The position numbers and the translations under genes were made by a program. Of a stretch of DNA of 63,248 nucleotides, positions 18,990-28,109 are shown piece by piece. A model generated the notes under the pieces. It was given only the letters and a program-made list of their open reading frames with translations, was not told the DNA's origin and ran no database searches. The stretch lies in NCBI GenBank assembly GCA_003142185.1, contig PLOR01000083.1, forward strand, positions 73,666 through 136,913. The letters run 5' to 3'. Each line of letters opens with the position of its first letter. The first letter of the stretch is position 1. Origin of the DNA: Bryobacterales bacterium. GTDB lineage: Bacteria; Acidobacteriota; Terriglobia; Bryobacterales; Bryobacteraceae.

Positions 18990-19609
18990 GCGAACCGATT
19001 CGTATTCTGGTGGCCGAAGACCACCTGGTGGCGCGGGTGGGCGTCACCACCATCGTCAACATGCAGCCGGATATGACAGTCGTAGCCGAGGCGTCCAACG
19101 GGCAGCAGGCGGTGGAATTATACCGGCAGCACCGGCCGGATGTGACACTGCTCGATTTGCGCATGCCGGGAATGGGAGGCGTGGAAGCGGCCATCGCCAT
19201 TCGCGCCGAGTTTCCCAAGGCGCGCATGATCGCCTTGACTACCTACGGCGGCGACGAGGACATCCGGCGCGCCTTAGCGGCGGGCGTGCAAGCGTACCTC
19301 ACCAAGGACGTGCTGCACGATGAACTGCTCAAGGCGATTCGCGCCGTGCACGCCGGCGGGACCTATCTGCCGGCCGCGGTGGCGGCGGCGCTGGCGGCGC
19401 AGATGCCGCGCCCCGATCTGAGCGGGCGTGAGCTGGAAGTATTGGGACTAATCGTGCAAGGACTGGCCAACAAGCAGATCGCTTACAGCCTGGGGATCGC
19501 GGAGCACACCGTGAAGAACCACGTGAAGAGCATTCTCGGCAAGTTGGGTGCGCAGGACCGCACACAGGCCGCGACGGTGGCCATCCAGCGCGGGATTATC
19601 CACCTGTAA
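18986..19609 (+). CDS. NarL/FixJ-type response regulator
   Basis: The 207-residue protein has an N-terminal receiver (IRILVAEDHLVARVGVTTIV; phospho-acceptor in VTLLDLRMPG, about residue 55; the K of YLTKD) and a C-terminal LuxR-type helix-turn-helix (LSGRELEVLGLIVQGLANKQ, then AEHTVKNHVKSILGKLGA). It is the cognate partner of the Reg_prop kinase, whose end it overlaps by 4 bases (ATGA), so the two are translated together. Target genes are unknown. Confidence 0.93.
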   Translation: MSEPIRILVAEDHLVARVGVTTIVNMQPDMTVVAEASNGQQAVELYRQHRPDVTLLDLRMPGMGGVEAAIAIRAEFPKARMIALTTYGGDEDIRRALAAGVQAYLTKDVLHDELLKAIRAVHAGGTYLPAAVAAALAAQMPRPDLSGRELEVLGLIVQGLANKQIAYSLGIAEHTVKNHVKSILGKLGAQDRTQAATVAIQRGIIHL

Positions 19610-19622
19610 AGCATTCATTGCG

Positions 19623-19715
19623 AGCCACGGATAAACACAGATGAACACCGATAAGAAGCTTGATTTCCGAAAACAGGCCTTGCTTATCCGTGTTTATCTG
19701 TGTTCATCCGTGGCT
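19623..19715. repeat. Long imperfect inverted repeat, 33-base arms
   Basis: Arms 19623-19655 and 19683-19715 are inverted copies with 3 mismatches in 33 bases, separated by 27 bases. They are built from the ATCCGTG/GTTCATC/TGTGTT words. The same word set is a familiar dispersed intergenic repeat in several environmental phyla. It lies between convergent genes and could act as a two-way terminator. Confidence 0.75.
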
Positions 19716-19731
19716 ATGATTCTTTCAGGCC

Positions 19732-20634
19732 TTACCGCCGCGCCATGGTGACCTTGGGAACCGCGAGGTATCCGGTTACTTCATCTTTCTTCACATTGTT
19801 GACGACGATTTCAAAGGGTTGACGATTGCCGGCCACGTACAGTTGCACCGGCTCGTTGACGGTCCGGTCCTTCTTCTCCACCCGCTTGTCGTCCGCCAGC
19901 ACATCGAGAGTGAACCGGTTCTTCTTGGGATCGGCCTTGGCGAGCTGCAACTGAATGCCGCCGATCTTCTGCGCGGCGCTGTTTCTCTTGAGATCGAATT
20001 CCAGATAGTTGCGGTCGCCCAACTCTCGCAGTTGAGCCAGTTCCTTGCCATTGGTGGCGATCAGGCCGCTCATCACACCCATATCGCCGGTAACCCGCTT
20101 GAGCTCGGTGCCGTGCTGGTCGAGCACCGATTGGGCGTTCTTCACATCTCCCATCACGCCGCTGACGTCGCCGCTGATTTGCTCGAGCTTCGAGTTGGCC
20201 GTGCTGGTGGCCTGTTTCAGCTCATCCAGTTGGCCCGTTACCTGCTGCTGCGCCTGTTGCTGCGCCTCCTGCTGCACCTTGGTTTCCAGGGCTATTTTGG
20301 CAGCCAGGTTTGCATTGGCCCTGTGCAGATCGGCCTTGGCTTGCTCTTCCGCCGTCGTGGCGGAATCGTGCGCTTCCCGGGCGACGGATTCCAGGCGCTG
20401 GCTGCTGGCCTGATTACTCTGAGCGATCAGGTCGCTTAGCTTGTTGATCTGCGCCGCAGTCGAGTCCCTCTGCCGATCGACGCTGGTTCCTAACTGGTGA
20501 ACATTGATGAAGAGAACCACGATGGCCGCCAACGCCAGCCCGGTCGCCGCATACCAGAGCGGGTTGCTTCGCGCGGGCCGGGGCGGCTTGTCCCCGGTTG
20601 GCTTACTCTCAAAACTGCCGCTTTCGATCGTCAT
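19732..20634 (-). CDS. Single-pass membrane protein with long coiled coil
   Basis: I do not recognise this 300-residue protein. A short Pro-rich cytoplasmic N-terminus is followed by one membrane helix (about residues 27-46, LWYAATGLALAAIVVLFINV). A long Gln/Ala-rich coiled coil follows (about 48-190; AQINKLSDLIAQSNQASSQR, KVQEEAQQQAQQQVTGQLDE). The C-terminus (about 205-300) is a compact beta-rich region (YLEFDLKRNSAAQKIGGIQL, PVQLYVAGNRQPFEIVVNNV). The helical part resembles methyl-accepting-protein or LPXTG-type spacers but no signalling domain is seen. It is a single gene, convergent with the response regulator. Confidence 0.7.
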   Translation of the reverse strand: MTIESGSFESKPTGDKPPRPARSNPLWYAATGLALAAIVVLFINVHQLGTSVDRQRDSTAAQINKLSDLIAQSNQASSQRLESVAREAHDSATTAEEQAKADLHRANANLAAKIALETKVQQEAQQQAQQQVTGQLDELKQATSTANSKLEQISGDVSGVMGDVKNAQSVLDQHGTELKRVTGDMGVMSGLIATNGKELAQLRELGDRNYLEFDLKRNSAAQKIGGIQLQLAKADPKKNRFTLDVLADDKRVEKKDRTVNEPVQLYVAGNRQPFEIVVNNVKKDEVTGYLAVPKVTMARR

Positions 20635-20982
20635 AACTAACCTCCTGGGCGGGACCGCTTTGGCCTATCTTGCCACCCAATCACATGTAGAGCACCTCGT
20701 CTGCCATGCCGGTCAAAGAGCGGAGAACACGGGAGATGGGCTGATTCCGCGCTTTCGCGAGCCTGGCTATCGAGGCCGGGCGAGTAAATTGTTCACGAAC
20801 CACCACGTAGGAAGAGCCGGTGCAGACAGCGGTTGGCAGGCGGAAGCGCCTGCCCCCGCCCGGCAAAGTGGGACAGGCGCCCCGGTTTTCGGGTCCGATG
20901 CGGATTTCGCCTGTCAACCCGTCGATTGCGGCCCATGGCCCGCCGCCGCACGCTACAATTATTTCGGAGTACAGGACCGGTT
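20635..20982. other. Intergenic region with dispersed palindrome
   Basis: No gene can be supported here. A 24-base palindromic sequence at 20831-20854 (core GCAGGCGGAAGCGCCTGC) has a perfect reverse-complement copy at 39397-39420, so it belongs to a dispersed repeat family. TACAAT at 20954-20959 is a plausible -10 element for the kinase-protease-regulator operon, without a well-spaced -35. Confidence 0.5.
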
Positions 20983-22578
20983 ATGCCGAGGCGTCTCGCC
21001 CGGAAGCTGATGCTATCGATCACTGTAATTGTGATCATTGTGGCGGCGGTTTCCGGGCTGGTCAACATCAAGACCGAGGAGCGGCAGCTCCTCAACACCA
21101 TGATCCTGGGGGCGGATCAGCTCTCCAAGGGAATCTCCAGCGCCACCTGGCACGCCATGCTGGACGACCACCGGGAGGCCGCTTACCAGGTGATGCAGAC
21201 CATCGCCGAAAAGCAGGGCATCGACCGCATTCGTATGCTCAACCGGAGCGGCCAGGTGACATACTCGACGCGCGGCAACGACCCGAGCGTGGGCTCGATC
21301 AGCCCGATCGATTTCTCCTCGCACGTGAAAATCACCGGCGCCGGCATCGGCCACCGGCGGCTGGAGATGGTGACGCCGATTTACAACGAGCGTTCGTGCA
21401 GCGAATCGGCGTGCCACGCGCACCCGGCCGGCGTCAAGGTGCTCGGCGTTCTCGATGTCGCGCTCACTCTCGAAAGCGTGGATCGAGAAGTGGACGGCAT
21501 GAAGCTGCGCGTGCTGGTGGTCACCGCAGTCGAGATCGGGCTCATCAGCCTGTTCATCATTCTGTTCACGCGGCGCTTCCTGAGCCGGCCGATTGAAGCG
21601 CTGGTGGAAGGAACCAAGGCGGTCAGCCAGATGGAGCTCGACCGGCCGCTCGAGATCGTCGGATCGAGCGAGGAATTGGACGAGCTGGCGCGCAGCTTCG
21701 AAGTGATGCGCGAGCGGCTGCGCACGGCGCTCGGCGAAATCAACCAGTTCACGCAGAAGCTGGAAACCAAGGTGCAGGAGCGCACCGAGCAACTCAAGGC
21801 CGCGCAGAAGAAGCTGGTGCAGAGCGACCGGCTGGCCTCGCTCGGCCAGCTTTCCGCCAGCGTGGCGCACGAGATCAACAATCCCGTTTCCGGCGTGCTG
21901 AACCTGTCGATGCTGATGCAGCGCATGCTCACCGACGATGGCGTTCCGCCCGCCCGGCTGGTGGAGTTCCGCCGCTATCTGTCGCAGGTGATCAACGAAA
22001 CCTCGCGGGTGGGGCACATTGTCAGCGACCTGCTGGCTTTCTCGCGGCGCGGCAAGCCGCAGCGTGCGCCGGCGGACTTGAACCGGATTGTGCGCATGAC
22101 ACTATCGCTGGTGCAGCACAAGTTGAAGCTGAGCAATGTATCGGTGGAGGCCGACCTGAACGAAGGGCTGCCGCCGGTGCTCTGCGATCCATCGCAAATC
22201 CAACAGGTGGTGCTGAACCTGGTGCTCAACGCCGCGGAAGCCACCCAGAGCAAGGGCGTGGACAAGCGTCCGGGCCGCGTTTCGGTAACCACGTTCATCG
22301 CCGACGGTATGGAGATGCTGACGGTGGCGGACAACGGCGAGGGCATCCCGCCCGAGAACCTGGCCAAGATCTTCGATCCCTTCTTCACCACCAAGTCGGA
22401 AGGAAAGGGCGTGGGGCTGGGGCTGGCGGTATCCTACGGTATCATCCAGGCACACGGCGGCGATATCGAAGTCAAAAGCGCGGCGGGAGCCGGCGCCACC
22501 TTCACCGTGTCGCTGCCGCTCGAGCAGCCGGCGCCGGGCGGTGGCGAGGCCCCGGCGGCGCTGGCCGGAAAGGGATGA
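20983..22578 (+). CDS. Sensor histidine kinase with CX4CH motif in periplasmic domain
   Basis: The product is a 531-residue membrane kinase. An N-terminal helix (about residues 9-28), a periplasmic sensor region (about 30-175), a second helix (about 178-200), HAMP (about 200-250), a coiled linker, HisKA with [17 protein letters not shown] (His296) and a HATPase domain ([42 protein letters not shown]) are visible. The sensor domain contains [12 protein letters not shown], in which C139-X4-C144-H145 resembles a covalent haem-binding motif and recurs in related kinases, just before [12 protein letters not shown]. It is the first gene of a three-gene overlapping operon with a metalloprotease and a sigma-54 regulator. 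Signal: possibly redox, NO or O2 (inference). Confidence 0.9.
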   Translation: MPRRLARKLMLSITVIVIIVAAVSGLVNIKTEERQLLNTMILGADQLSKGISSATWHAMLDDHREAAYQVMQTIAEKQGIDRIRMLNRSGQVTYSTRGNDPSVGSISPIDFSSHVKITGAGIGHRRLEMVTPIYNERSCSESACHAHPAGVKVLGVLDVALTLESVDREVDGMKLRVLVVTAVEIGLISLFIILFTRRFLSRPIEALVEGTKAVSQMELDRPLEIVGSSEELDELARSFEVMRERLRTALGEINQFTQKLETKVQERTEQLKAAQKKLVQSDRLASLGQLSASVAHEINNPVSGVLNLSMLMQRMLTDDGVPPARLVEFRRYLSQVINETSRVGHIVSDLLAFSRRGKPQRAPADLNRIVRMTLSLVQHKLKLSNVSVEADLNEGLPPVLCDPSQIQQVVLNLVLNAAEATQSKGVDKRPGRVSVTTFIADGMEMLTVADNGEGIPPENLAKIFDPFFTTKSEGKGVGLGLAVSYGIIQAHGGDIEVKSAAGAGATFTVSLPLEQPAPGGGEAPAALAGKG

Positions 22579-23108
22579 AGTATTTTTACGTGGGCGCCAC
22601 GCCGGAAGTGGACCGGCAAGCGCTCACGGCTATCGCCGAGCGCGCTAGAGCCGAGTTCGGCGCGCCGGTTCGGGAGATCGAGTTGCCCGAACTCGATTTC
22701 GCCTTTGATGCGGCCCGCGGCCAGTACGGCTCGATTCCGATGCTGGAGATGCTGGTGCGGCTGTGTCCTGGCGACGCGTTCAAGGTGCTGGGGCTGACCG
22801 AACGGGATCTGTTTATCCCCGTGCTGACTTTCGTGTTCGGTCACGCGCAACTGGGCGGCCGCGCGGCGGTGGTTTCGCTCGCCCGCCTGCGGCAGGAATT
22901 CTACGGGCTGGAGCCGAATCGCGAGGTGTTTTTGGAGCGCGCGCAAAAAGAGATGTTGCACGAATGCGGCCACCTGTTCGGGCTGGTACATTGCGGGGAC
23001 GGCAGTTGCGCCATGTCGCTGGCGACCGGCGTGCGGCAGATCGATTTCAAGCGGGCGGCGTTCTGCGCCCGTTGCGCGGCGCGGATCGAACGGAAACCGA
23101 AGGGGTGA
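22575..23108 (+). CDS. amzA: Archaemetzincin-family zinc protease
   Basis: The 177-residue protein carries the archaemetzincin signature. HECGHLFGLVHC (about residues 129-140) is the HExxHxxGxxH zinc site with Glu130 as base, followed by C-x4-C-x-M (CGDGSCAMS) and FCARC, which together give the family's second zinc site of four Cys. The N-terminal half (DFAFDAARGQYGSIPMLEML, FIPVLTFVFGHAQLGG) also matches. Archaemetzincins act on small peptides in vitro; the physiological substrate is unknown. It overlaps the kinase gene by 4 bases and its stop overlaps the regulator start (TGATG), so it is probably translationally coupled to both. No signal peptide is present, so it is cytoplasmic. Confidence 0.88.
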   Translation: MKYFYVGATPEVDRQALTAIAERARAEFGAPVREIELPELDFAFDAARGQYGSIPMLEMLVRLCPGDAFKVLGLTERDLFIPVLTFVFGHAQLGGRAAVVSLARLRQEFYGLEPNREVFLERAQKEMLHECGHLFGLVHCGDGSCAMSLATGVRQIDFKRAAFCARCAARIERKPKG

Positions 23109-24475
23109 TGGCAATGAAGACCCACTGGCAAATCCTGGTAGTGGACGACGAAGAGGTGATGGCCGAATCGCTGGCCGCCTGGCTGCGCGAGGACGGATAC
23201 GCGGTGGACACTGCCAACTCCGGACGCGACGCGGTCGAGAAGGCGGCGCAGCGCGACTACGCCATCTACTTCGTCGATCTCAAAATGCCCGGCGGCATGG
23301 ACGGCATCGAGACCATGATGCAGGTGCGCCGGCTGCACGCCGAAGCCTCCATCATCATTATCACCGCCTACGCCACCGTCGATACCGCCATCACCGCCAT
23401 GAAGGAAGGGGCGCAGGAGTACATCGTCAAGCCCTGCAACCCGGAAGAGATTTCCCTCCTGGTGAGCCGCATCATCAAAGTGAAAAACCTGCAACGCGAG
23501 AACAGCATTCTGCGCAAGAAACTGTCGCGGCAATACCACTTCGGCGACGTCATCAGCAAGAGCGCGCGGATGCAGGACATCCTCAAGCTGGCGCAGGAAG
23601 TCTCCAGCCTGCGCAGCACGGTGCTGATCCAGGGGGAAAGCGGCACCGGCAAGGAGCTGATCGCGCGCGCGATTCACAACTCGGGCGATCGCGCCGCCAA
23701 GCCGTTCGTAGCCGTGTCTTGTGCCGCGCTGGCGGAGACGCTGCTCGAAAGCGAGCTCTTCGGTCACGAAAAAGGCGCCTTCACCGGCGCCAACCAGCAA
23801 AGGCAGGGCAAGTTCGAGATGGCCGAGGGCGGCACGATTTTCCTCGATGAGATCGGCGACATCTCACCCAAGCTCCAGGTGGATCTGCTGCGCGTGCTGC
23901 AGGAGCGGCGCTTCTATCGCGTGGGCGGCTCGGAGGAAGTGAAGGTGGATGTACGGGTAATCGCCGCCACGCACGTGAATCTGCAACAGGCCGTGGCGGA
24001 GGGCAAATTCCGCGACGACCTTTATTACCGGCTGAACGTGATCGAGATCCGCATCCCGCCGCTGCGCGAGCGCCGCGAGGACATTCCGCTGCTGGCGCAG
24101 CACTTTCTGGAACGGATTTCGCATGAGCTGGGCAAGGAGGTGGGCGGCATCTCCGATAGCGGTTTGAAAGTGCTGCTGGACCACAACTGGCCGGGCAATG
24201 TGCGGGAACTGGAGAACGCCATCGAGCGGGCCATGGTGACCTGCCGCGGCCCTGAGCTCACGGAAGACGATTTCGCTTTTGTGGCGCAGAACGGCCAGGC
24301 CGGGAAAGCGGGCTGGGCTCCGCCGGCGGGCATCACCATCGAGGAGATGGAAAAACTGCTGATCGCGGCGACCTTGCAGCGAACCAGCGGCAACATCAAG
24401 GAATCGGCCGCGGTGTTGGGCATCGACCGTTCGACGCTCTACGAAAAAATCAAACGCTACGAGATCCCGCGGTAG
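23108..24475 (+). CDS. Sigma-54-dependent response regulator (NtrC family)
   Basis: The 455-residue protein has a receiver ([20 protein letters not shown]; phospho-acceptor in YFVDLKMPG, about residue 57), an AAA+ domain with Walker A ([14 protein letters not shown]), the sigma-54 contact loop GAFTGA ([20 protein letters not shown]), Walker B ([10 protein letters not shown]), the R-finger region, and a Fis-type helix-turn-helix ([20 protein letters not shown]). It is the partner of the upstream kinase. The start at 23108 is supported by GAAGGGG; a second ATG at 23114 is possible. It should activate sigma-54 promoters that cannot be identified here. Confidence 0.95.
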   Translation: MAMKTHWQILVVDDEEVMAESLAAWLREDGYAVDTANSGRDAVEKAAQRDYAIYFVDLKMPGGMDGIETMMQVRRLHAEASIIIITAYATVDTAITAMKEGAQEYIVKPCNPEEISLLVSRIIKVKNLQRENSILRKKLSRQYHFGDVISKSARMQDILKLAQEVSSLRSTVLIQGESGTGKELIARAIHNSGDRAAKPFVAVSCAALAETLLESELFGHEKGAFTGANQQRQGKFEMAEGGTIFLDEIGDISPKLQVDLLRVLQERRFYRVGGSEEVKVDVRVIAATHVNLQQAVAEGKFRDDLYYRLNVIEIRIPPLRERREDIPLLAQHFLERISHELGKEVGGISDSGLKVLLDHNWPGNVRELENAIERAMVTCRGPELTEDDFAFVAQNGQAGKAGWAPPAGITIEEMEKLLIAATLQRTSGNIKESAAVLGIDRSTLYEKIKRYEIPR

Positions 24476-24476
24476 G

Positions 24477-24553
24477 ACAGACGATCGGTTTTTGTCGTCT
24501 GTCACGGCTCCCGAATTCCGAGGTAGAACAGACGATCGCCTTTTGTCGTCTGT
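24477..24553. repeat. Twin hairpins (tandem terminator-like repeats)
   Basis: Two 26-base copies (24477-24502 and 24528-24553) share ACAGACGATCG, then a T-rich loop, then TCGTCTGT. Each folds as an 8-bp stem ACAGACGA/TCGTCTGT around a loop holding four or five T. They lie immediately after the sigma-54 regulator stop codon. They may stop transcription of the operon or be bound as a pair by a regulator. Confidence 0.6.
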
Positions 24554-24955
24554 TGGGATGGGCCGCCGGCCCGCGAGATTTCATAAAAGCACCGGTAGCG
24601 CCGGCGGTCTTGCCGCCAGTGATTTGCCGGGATTCCGGCCCCCCTAATCGTCGCGCCTCCGAACGGAGCCGCGACCATAGTCAGAAACGGGCTGCGCGCG
24701 TCATGGGGGCCGCGAGGCACTGGTTATTGTCTTTGCTGAAAACAAAGCGGTTCCCTCACTGCCTCGTGGAGAGGGAGCGGTCCTTTTCGACAGAACCGAA
24801 TCTGCCCATCGAAGACCTAGGATCGGGTCGGCGCAACACATCCCCGGCTCTCTATAGCGGACCCGGCTCCCATTGGCTCGGCGGTCCTGCGTTGCATGCA
24901 ATGACTTACCAAGCAGGCGAGCTGTGACATAGTGGGAAATGCTCCCACCGACCCT
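24554..24955. other. Intergenic mosaic of dispersed repeats
   Basis: No gene is supported. 24596-24621 is a copy of a hairpin repeat (core GCCGGCGGTCTTGCCGCC) also found at 27003-27028 and, reversed, at 34461-34486. 24657-24680 (CTCCGAACGGAGCCGCGACC core) recurs at 38335-38358, and the segment about 24774-24826 is similar to 38357-38406. This part looks like fragments of dispersed elements. Confidence 0.6.
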
Positions 24956-26177
24956 ATGACCGACCGCCGCACAGCGCTTAAGACAATCGCCGGTCTGAGC
25001 GCCGCACGGTTGGCGCAGGGCCTTCCGCAGCCAGCCGCGGCGAGTGACCGCATATACTGGACCGGCCTGCTTACCAGACTGGCCGAGCCGGTGCTTGAAA
25101 ACCTGGCTCGCGGCACTTTGAAGCGGAACATGCCGGTGGAGTCCGCCAGCGAGAACCAGTTTGCCCGGCGGAAGTACTCTCACCTGGAGGCTATCGCCCG
25201 GCTGCTGACCGGCATCGCGCCATGGCTCGAGGCTCCGCTCGAAGCCGGCGCCGAGCGCGACCTGCAACAGCGATACGCGGCATTGGCTCGCGCGGCAATC
25301 CGTTCGGCGGCCGATCCCCAGTCGCCGGACTTCCTCAACTTCTCCGACGGCGGTCAGCCTCTCGTCGATTGCGGTTTCCTGTCGCAGGCATTGTTGCGGG
25401 CGCCGGCCGAGCTTTGGAAGAAGCTGGACCGCACCACCCAACGGAACCTCGCCGCGGCGCTCCTGTCCTCACGCGCGATTGTGCCGAACGACAGCAATTG
25501 GCTGCTGTTCAGCGCCATTGTCGAGACTGGCCTGGCCATGATGGGTGAGTCTTGGGACGCCACGCGAATCGATTATGCTCTCCGCAAGCACGAAGAGTGG
25601 TTTGTGGGCGATGGCCTTTACGGGGATGGGCCGCACTTTCATTGGGACTACTACAACAGTTTCGTGATCCAGCCCATGTTGCTGGATACGCTGCGCAACA
25701 TTCGCCCGTATAGCAGCCGGTGGCAAGCTTTGCTCCCCGATGTCCTGGCGCGCGCGGCGGTACGCGGCTATCCAGGAGCGGCTGATTGCGCCGGACGGCA
25801 CCTTTCCCGCCATCGGCCGCTCCATCGCTTACCGTTGCGGCGCCTTTCATCTGTTGGCCCTGATGGCGCTCGGGCGCGAGCTACCCGATCCGTTGACCGG
25901 CCCGCAGGTCCGCTGCGCTTTGACGGCGGTGACGCGCCGGCTGATGGAAGCGCCGGGAACGTTCGATCGGGACGGCTGGCTGCGTATCGGGTTCTGCGGG
26001 CACCAGCCCAAATTGGGCGAGAGCTACATCTCGACCGGCAGTTTGTATCTTTGCTCTGCGGTGCTGCTTCCGCTGGGGCTCGGCCCGGCCGATCCGTTTT
26101 GGGCGGGGCCCGCGCAAAACTGGACTTCGCGCCGGATATGGAGCGGTGAAGACAGGCCCGCGGACCATGCGGTTTAG
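24956..26177 (+). pseudogene. DUF2264 protein gene, frameshifted
   Basis: The first frame gives a Tat-like leader (MTDRRTALKTIAGLSAARLA) and a DUF2264 body (YSHLEAIARLLTGIAPWLEA, NDSNWLLFSAIVETGLAMMG, GDGLYGDGPHFHWDYYNSFV) down to LPDVLARA near 25755. There the family sequence moves to the next frame (RRYAAIQERLIAPDGTFPAI, GRSIAYRCGAFHLLALMALG, SYISTGSLYLCSAVLLPLGL) and ends at 26177. One extra base (or two missing) in the GC-rich run GGCGCGCGCGGCGG explains it. DUF2264 proteins resemble alpha/alpha-barrel glycan-degrading enzymes. It may be a real pseudogene or a sequencing error in a GC homopolymer-like run. The combined length (about 405 residues) is family-normal. Confidence 0.8.
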
Positions 26178-26275
26178 GTTTGCGGTGCCGATACTGCGCG
26201 GTGTAGCCGGGCGCCGCCTTTTCGCCCGGATCCAGCCCAGCGCGAAAGCGCGGCTATGCTGCTTCTCCTATGCGG

Positions 26276-26659
26276 TCAGACTCTGCCCCGGAGCCGGTCG
26301 ATTTTACGGCGATCGCGCTTCGATGGTTTGCCTTCCCGCAAGGTTTCGAAGTGCGGCATCGACTTGCGCTCCTCCGCCAGCCTTAACCGCGATTCCCGGC
26401 TCGCCTCCGTTTCACGGTAGAGCGTTTGCGCAACTGCCGCTGGGCCGCGCATTTCGCTGAGCGCCAGCACCTCCACCTGAAAGTCGCCTGTGTCGTTCTT
26501 CACTTGCAACATGTCGCCGGTTCGGACCTCGCGCGCAGCCTTGGCTGGTTGTCCGTTCGACTCAATCCTGCCGAGTTCACATGCTCGCGCAGCGAGCGAG
26601 CGCGTCTTGAAGAATCGCGCCGCCCAGAGCCACTTGTCCATTCTCACGCCATTCATCAT
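26276..26659 (-). CDS. hslR: S4-domain RNA-binding protein, Hsp15-like
   Basis: The 127-residue protein starts with the S4 RNA-binding fold (RMDKWLWAARFFKTRSLAAR, ACELGRIESNGQPAKAAREV) and ends in a basic tail (KPSKRDRRKIDRLRGR). This matches HslR/Hsp15, which binds free 50S subunits carrying stalled nascent chains. Two Met codons are close together (MMNGVRMDKW); the first is used here, and Met7 is equally possible. Isolated gene. Confidence 0.85.
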   Translation of the reverse strand: MMNGVRMDKWLWAARFFKTRSLAARACELGRIESNGQPAKAAREVRTGDMLQVKNDTGDFQVEVLALSEMRGPAAVAQTLYRETEASRESRLRLAEERKSMPHFETLREGKPSKRDRRKIDRLRGRV

Positions 26660-27101
26660 CCTATTCTCGTATCAGGGCGGGATCTTCAGTATGGCCATTC
26701 GCTGGAAAACGGCACAGTTGCGTTCACACACCCGCTAAGTATTTCCAACCCCCAGTCCCCACGGAGCTTACGGTCACTTCTCACCGCTCCGCACGCAGCT
26801 TCCGCCCAGCCTCCGTGTCACAATCAAACCGGTAGGGGCCGGGCAAGCCCGGCCCGCATTTGCTTCGATAAGGCGAGCGGCCCGAAAGTGGGCACGATTG
26901 GCCCACTTTTGAACACTGGTTTCGAGTCTTTTCAATAGCTTAGCGATTTTTCGTGGGCACGATCGGTCCCATTCGGGGCAGCGAATGGAGATGCGGGAGC
27001 TGTAGCGCCGGCGGTCTTGCCGCCAGTGTCTTGCCGCCACCGGAAACCGGCGCCGGCACGAGTGCCGCACCTCCCAATTGTGGGTGTTTCTTGACGGTCT
27101 C
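26660..27101. other. Intergenic region with hairpins and a dispersed repeat
   Basis: No gene is supported. GGGCCGGGCAAGCCCGGCCC near 26837 is a hairpin, AAGTGGGCAC / GTGGGCACGATCGGTCCC-like words recur near 26887 and 26953, and 27003-27028 is a copy of the dispersed hairpin repeat noted at 24596. Overall it looks like decayed repeat DNA. Confidence 0.5.
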
Positions 27102-27917
27102 TTAGGCGAGCGCCCGTTTGTATAGAGCGGCGAGCTTGCCCCAGGCGCGCTCGGCATCGGGCTGGCTGTAGACGGGTGCGCCGTTCTGGGGTGCCATGTC
27201 CGGCACGCACCAGCCGTGCAGCGCTCCCGGATACACTTCGATTTCAGCCGGAACTCCGGCGGCCGCGAAGGCTTCCTTCAGCTTGTCCTTGGCATCCGGC
27301 TGACGCGCGTCGTCGTTCGACGCCACGCCGAAATACATATGGGCCCTGATCTTCGGCGCGAGCAGATGCGGGCTGTCGGGTTTGTCGGTCACCAGGCCAC
27401 CGCCATGGAAAGACGCGCCCGCGCCAATGCGATTGGGCACCGCCGCCGCGGTCTTCACCACCAGCGCCCCGCCCATGCAATAACCCTGCGTTCCGATCTT
27501 CCTTTCCTGGTCCACCTCTTTTTGCGCGTCGAGGAAGGCAACGTATTGGGCGGCGTCCTTTTCGGCGTTGCCGGGTGCGGTCACCGACTCCATCAGCGGT
27601 TGGAGTTTGGCCCTATCGGCCGGATTCTGGAAGTTGAAGCTGGCGGGCTCCAAGTGAGGAGCTTTGGCCACGCGATAAAAGGGATTGGGCACCAGGACCG
27701 AATATCCCTCGGCGGCGAGACGCCTGGCCATTTCCCGCATCGAGGGCCGCAGGCCGAATGCGTCGGTCCAGAACAGCACGCCCGGATGGGAACCGGTCTT
27801 CGGGTGAAGGAACGCGGCGTCGCAGGTCCCGTCGGGAGTCTCGATTTCGACGCTGGTCTCGACGACGTCGCCGGGCAGCGCTTCGTTCTCCAGTTGGTCC
27901 TTCCGGTCTTCCGTCAT
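27102..27917 (-). CDS. Dienelactone hydrolase family protein
   Basis: The 271-residue alpha/beta-hydrolase has a Cys nucleophile in GTQGYCMGGALVVK (GxCxGG), an Asp in VASNDDARQPD and a His in YPGALHGWCVP, the dienelactone hydrolase triad. GVLFWTDAFGLRPSMREMAR and AAEGYSVLVPNPFYR are family strands. The enzyme class hydrolyses cyclic esters such as dienelactone in aromatic catabolism, but many homologues have other or unknown substrates. The start is ATG 27917; the extra upstream frame has no family sequence. No catabolic neighbours are present. Confidence 0.85.
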   Translation of the reverse strand: MTEDRKDQLENEALPGDVVETSVEIETPDGTCDAAFLHPKTGSHPGVLFWTDAFGLRPSMREMARRLAAEGYSVLVPNPFYRVAKAPHLEPASFNFQNPADRAKLQPLMESVTAPGNAEKDAAQYVAFLDAQKEVDQERKIGTQGYCMGGALVVKTAAAVPNRIGAGASFHGGGLVTDKPDSPHLLAPKIRAHMYFGVASNDDARQPDAKDKLKEAFAAAGVPAEIEVYPGALHGWCVPDMAPQNGAPVYSQPDAERAWGKLAALYKRALA

Positions 27918-28109
27918 GGCTGTCTTACAAAGAGTGTATCGCTTCTTGATTGGTGCGCGCCCCAGGCTTCCCAATGCGCGGCTTGCCATACTTGCCGAAC
28001 TCGACAGGCAGAGCACCCTGAGCTCGACGAGGGCCGGGATGGCGCGGAAAGCGCAATGCATCCAGCCCGACCCGTCACAAGGAGGAACACCGGGGCCGCC
28101 CACAACAGC

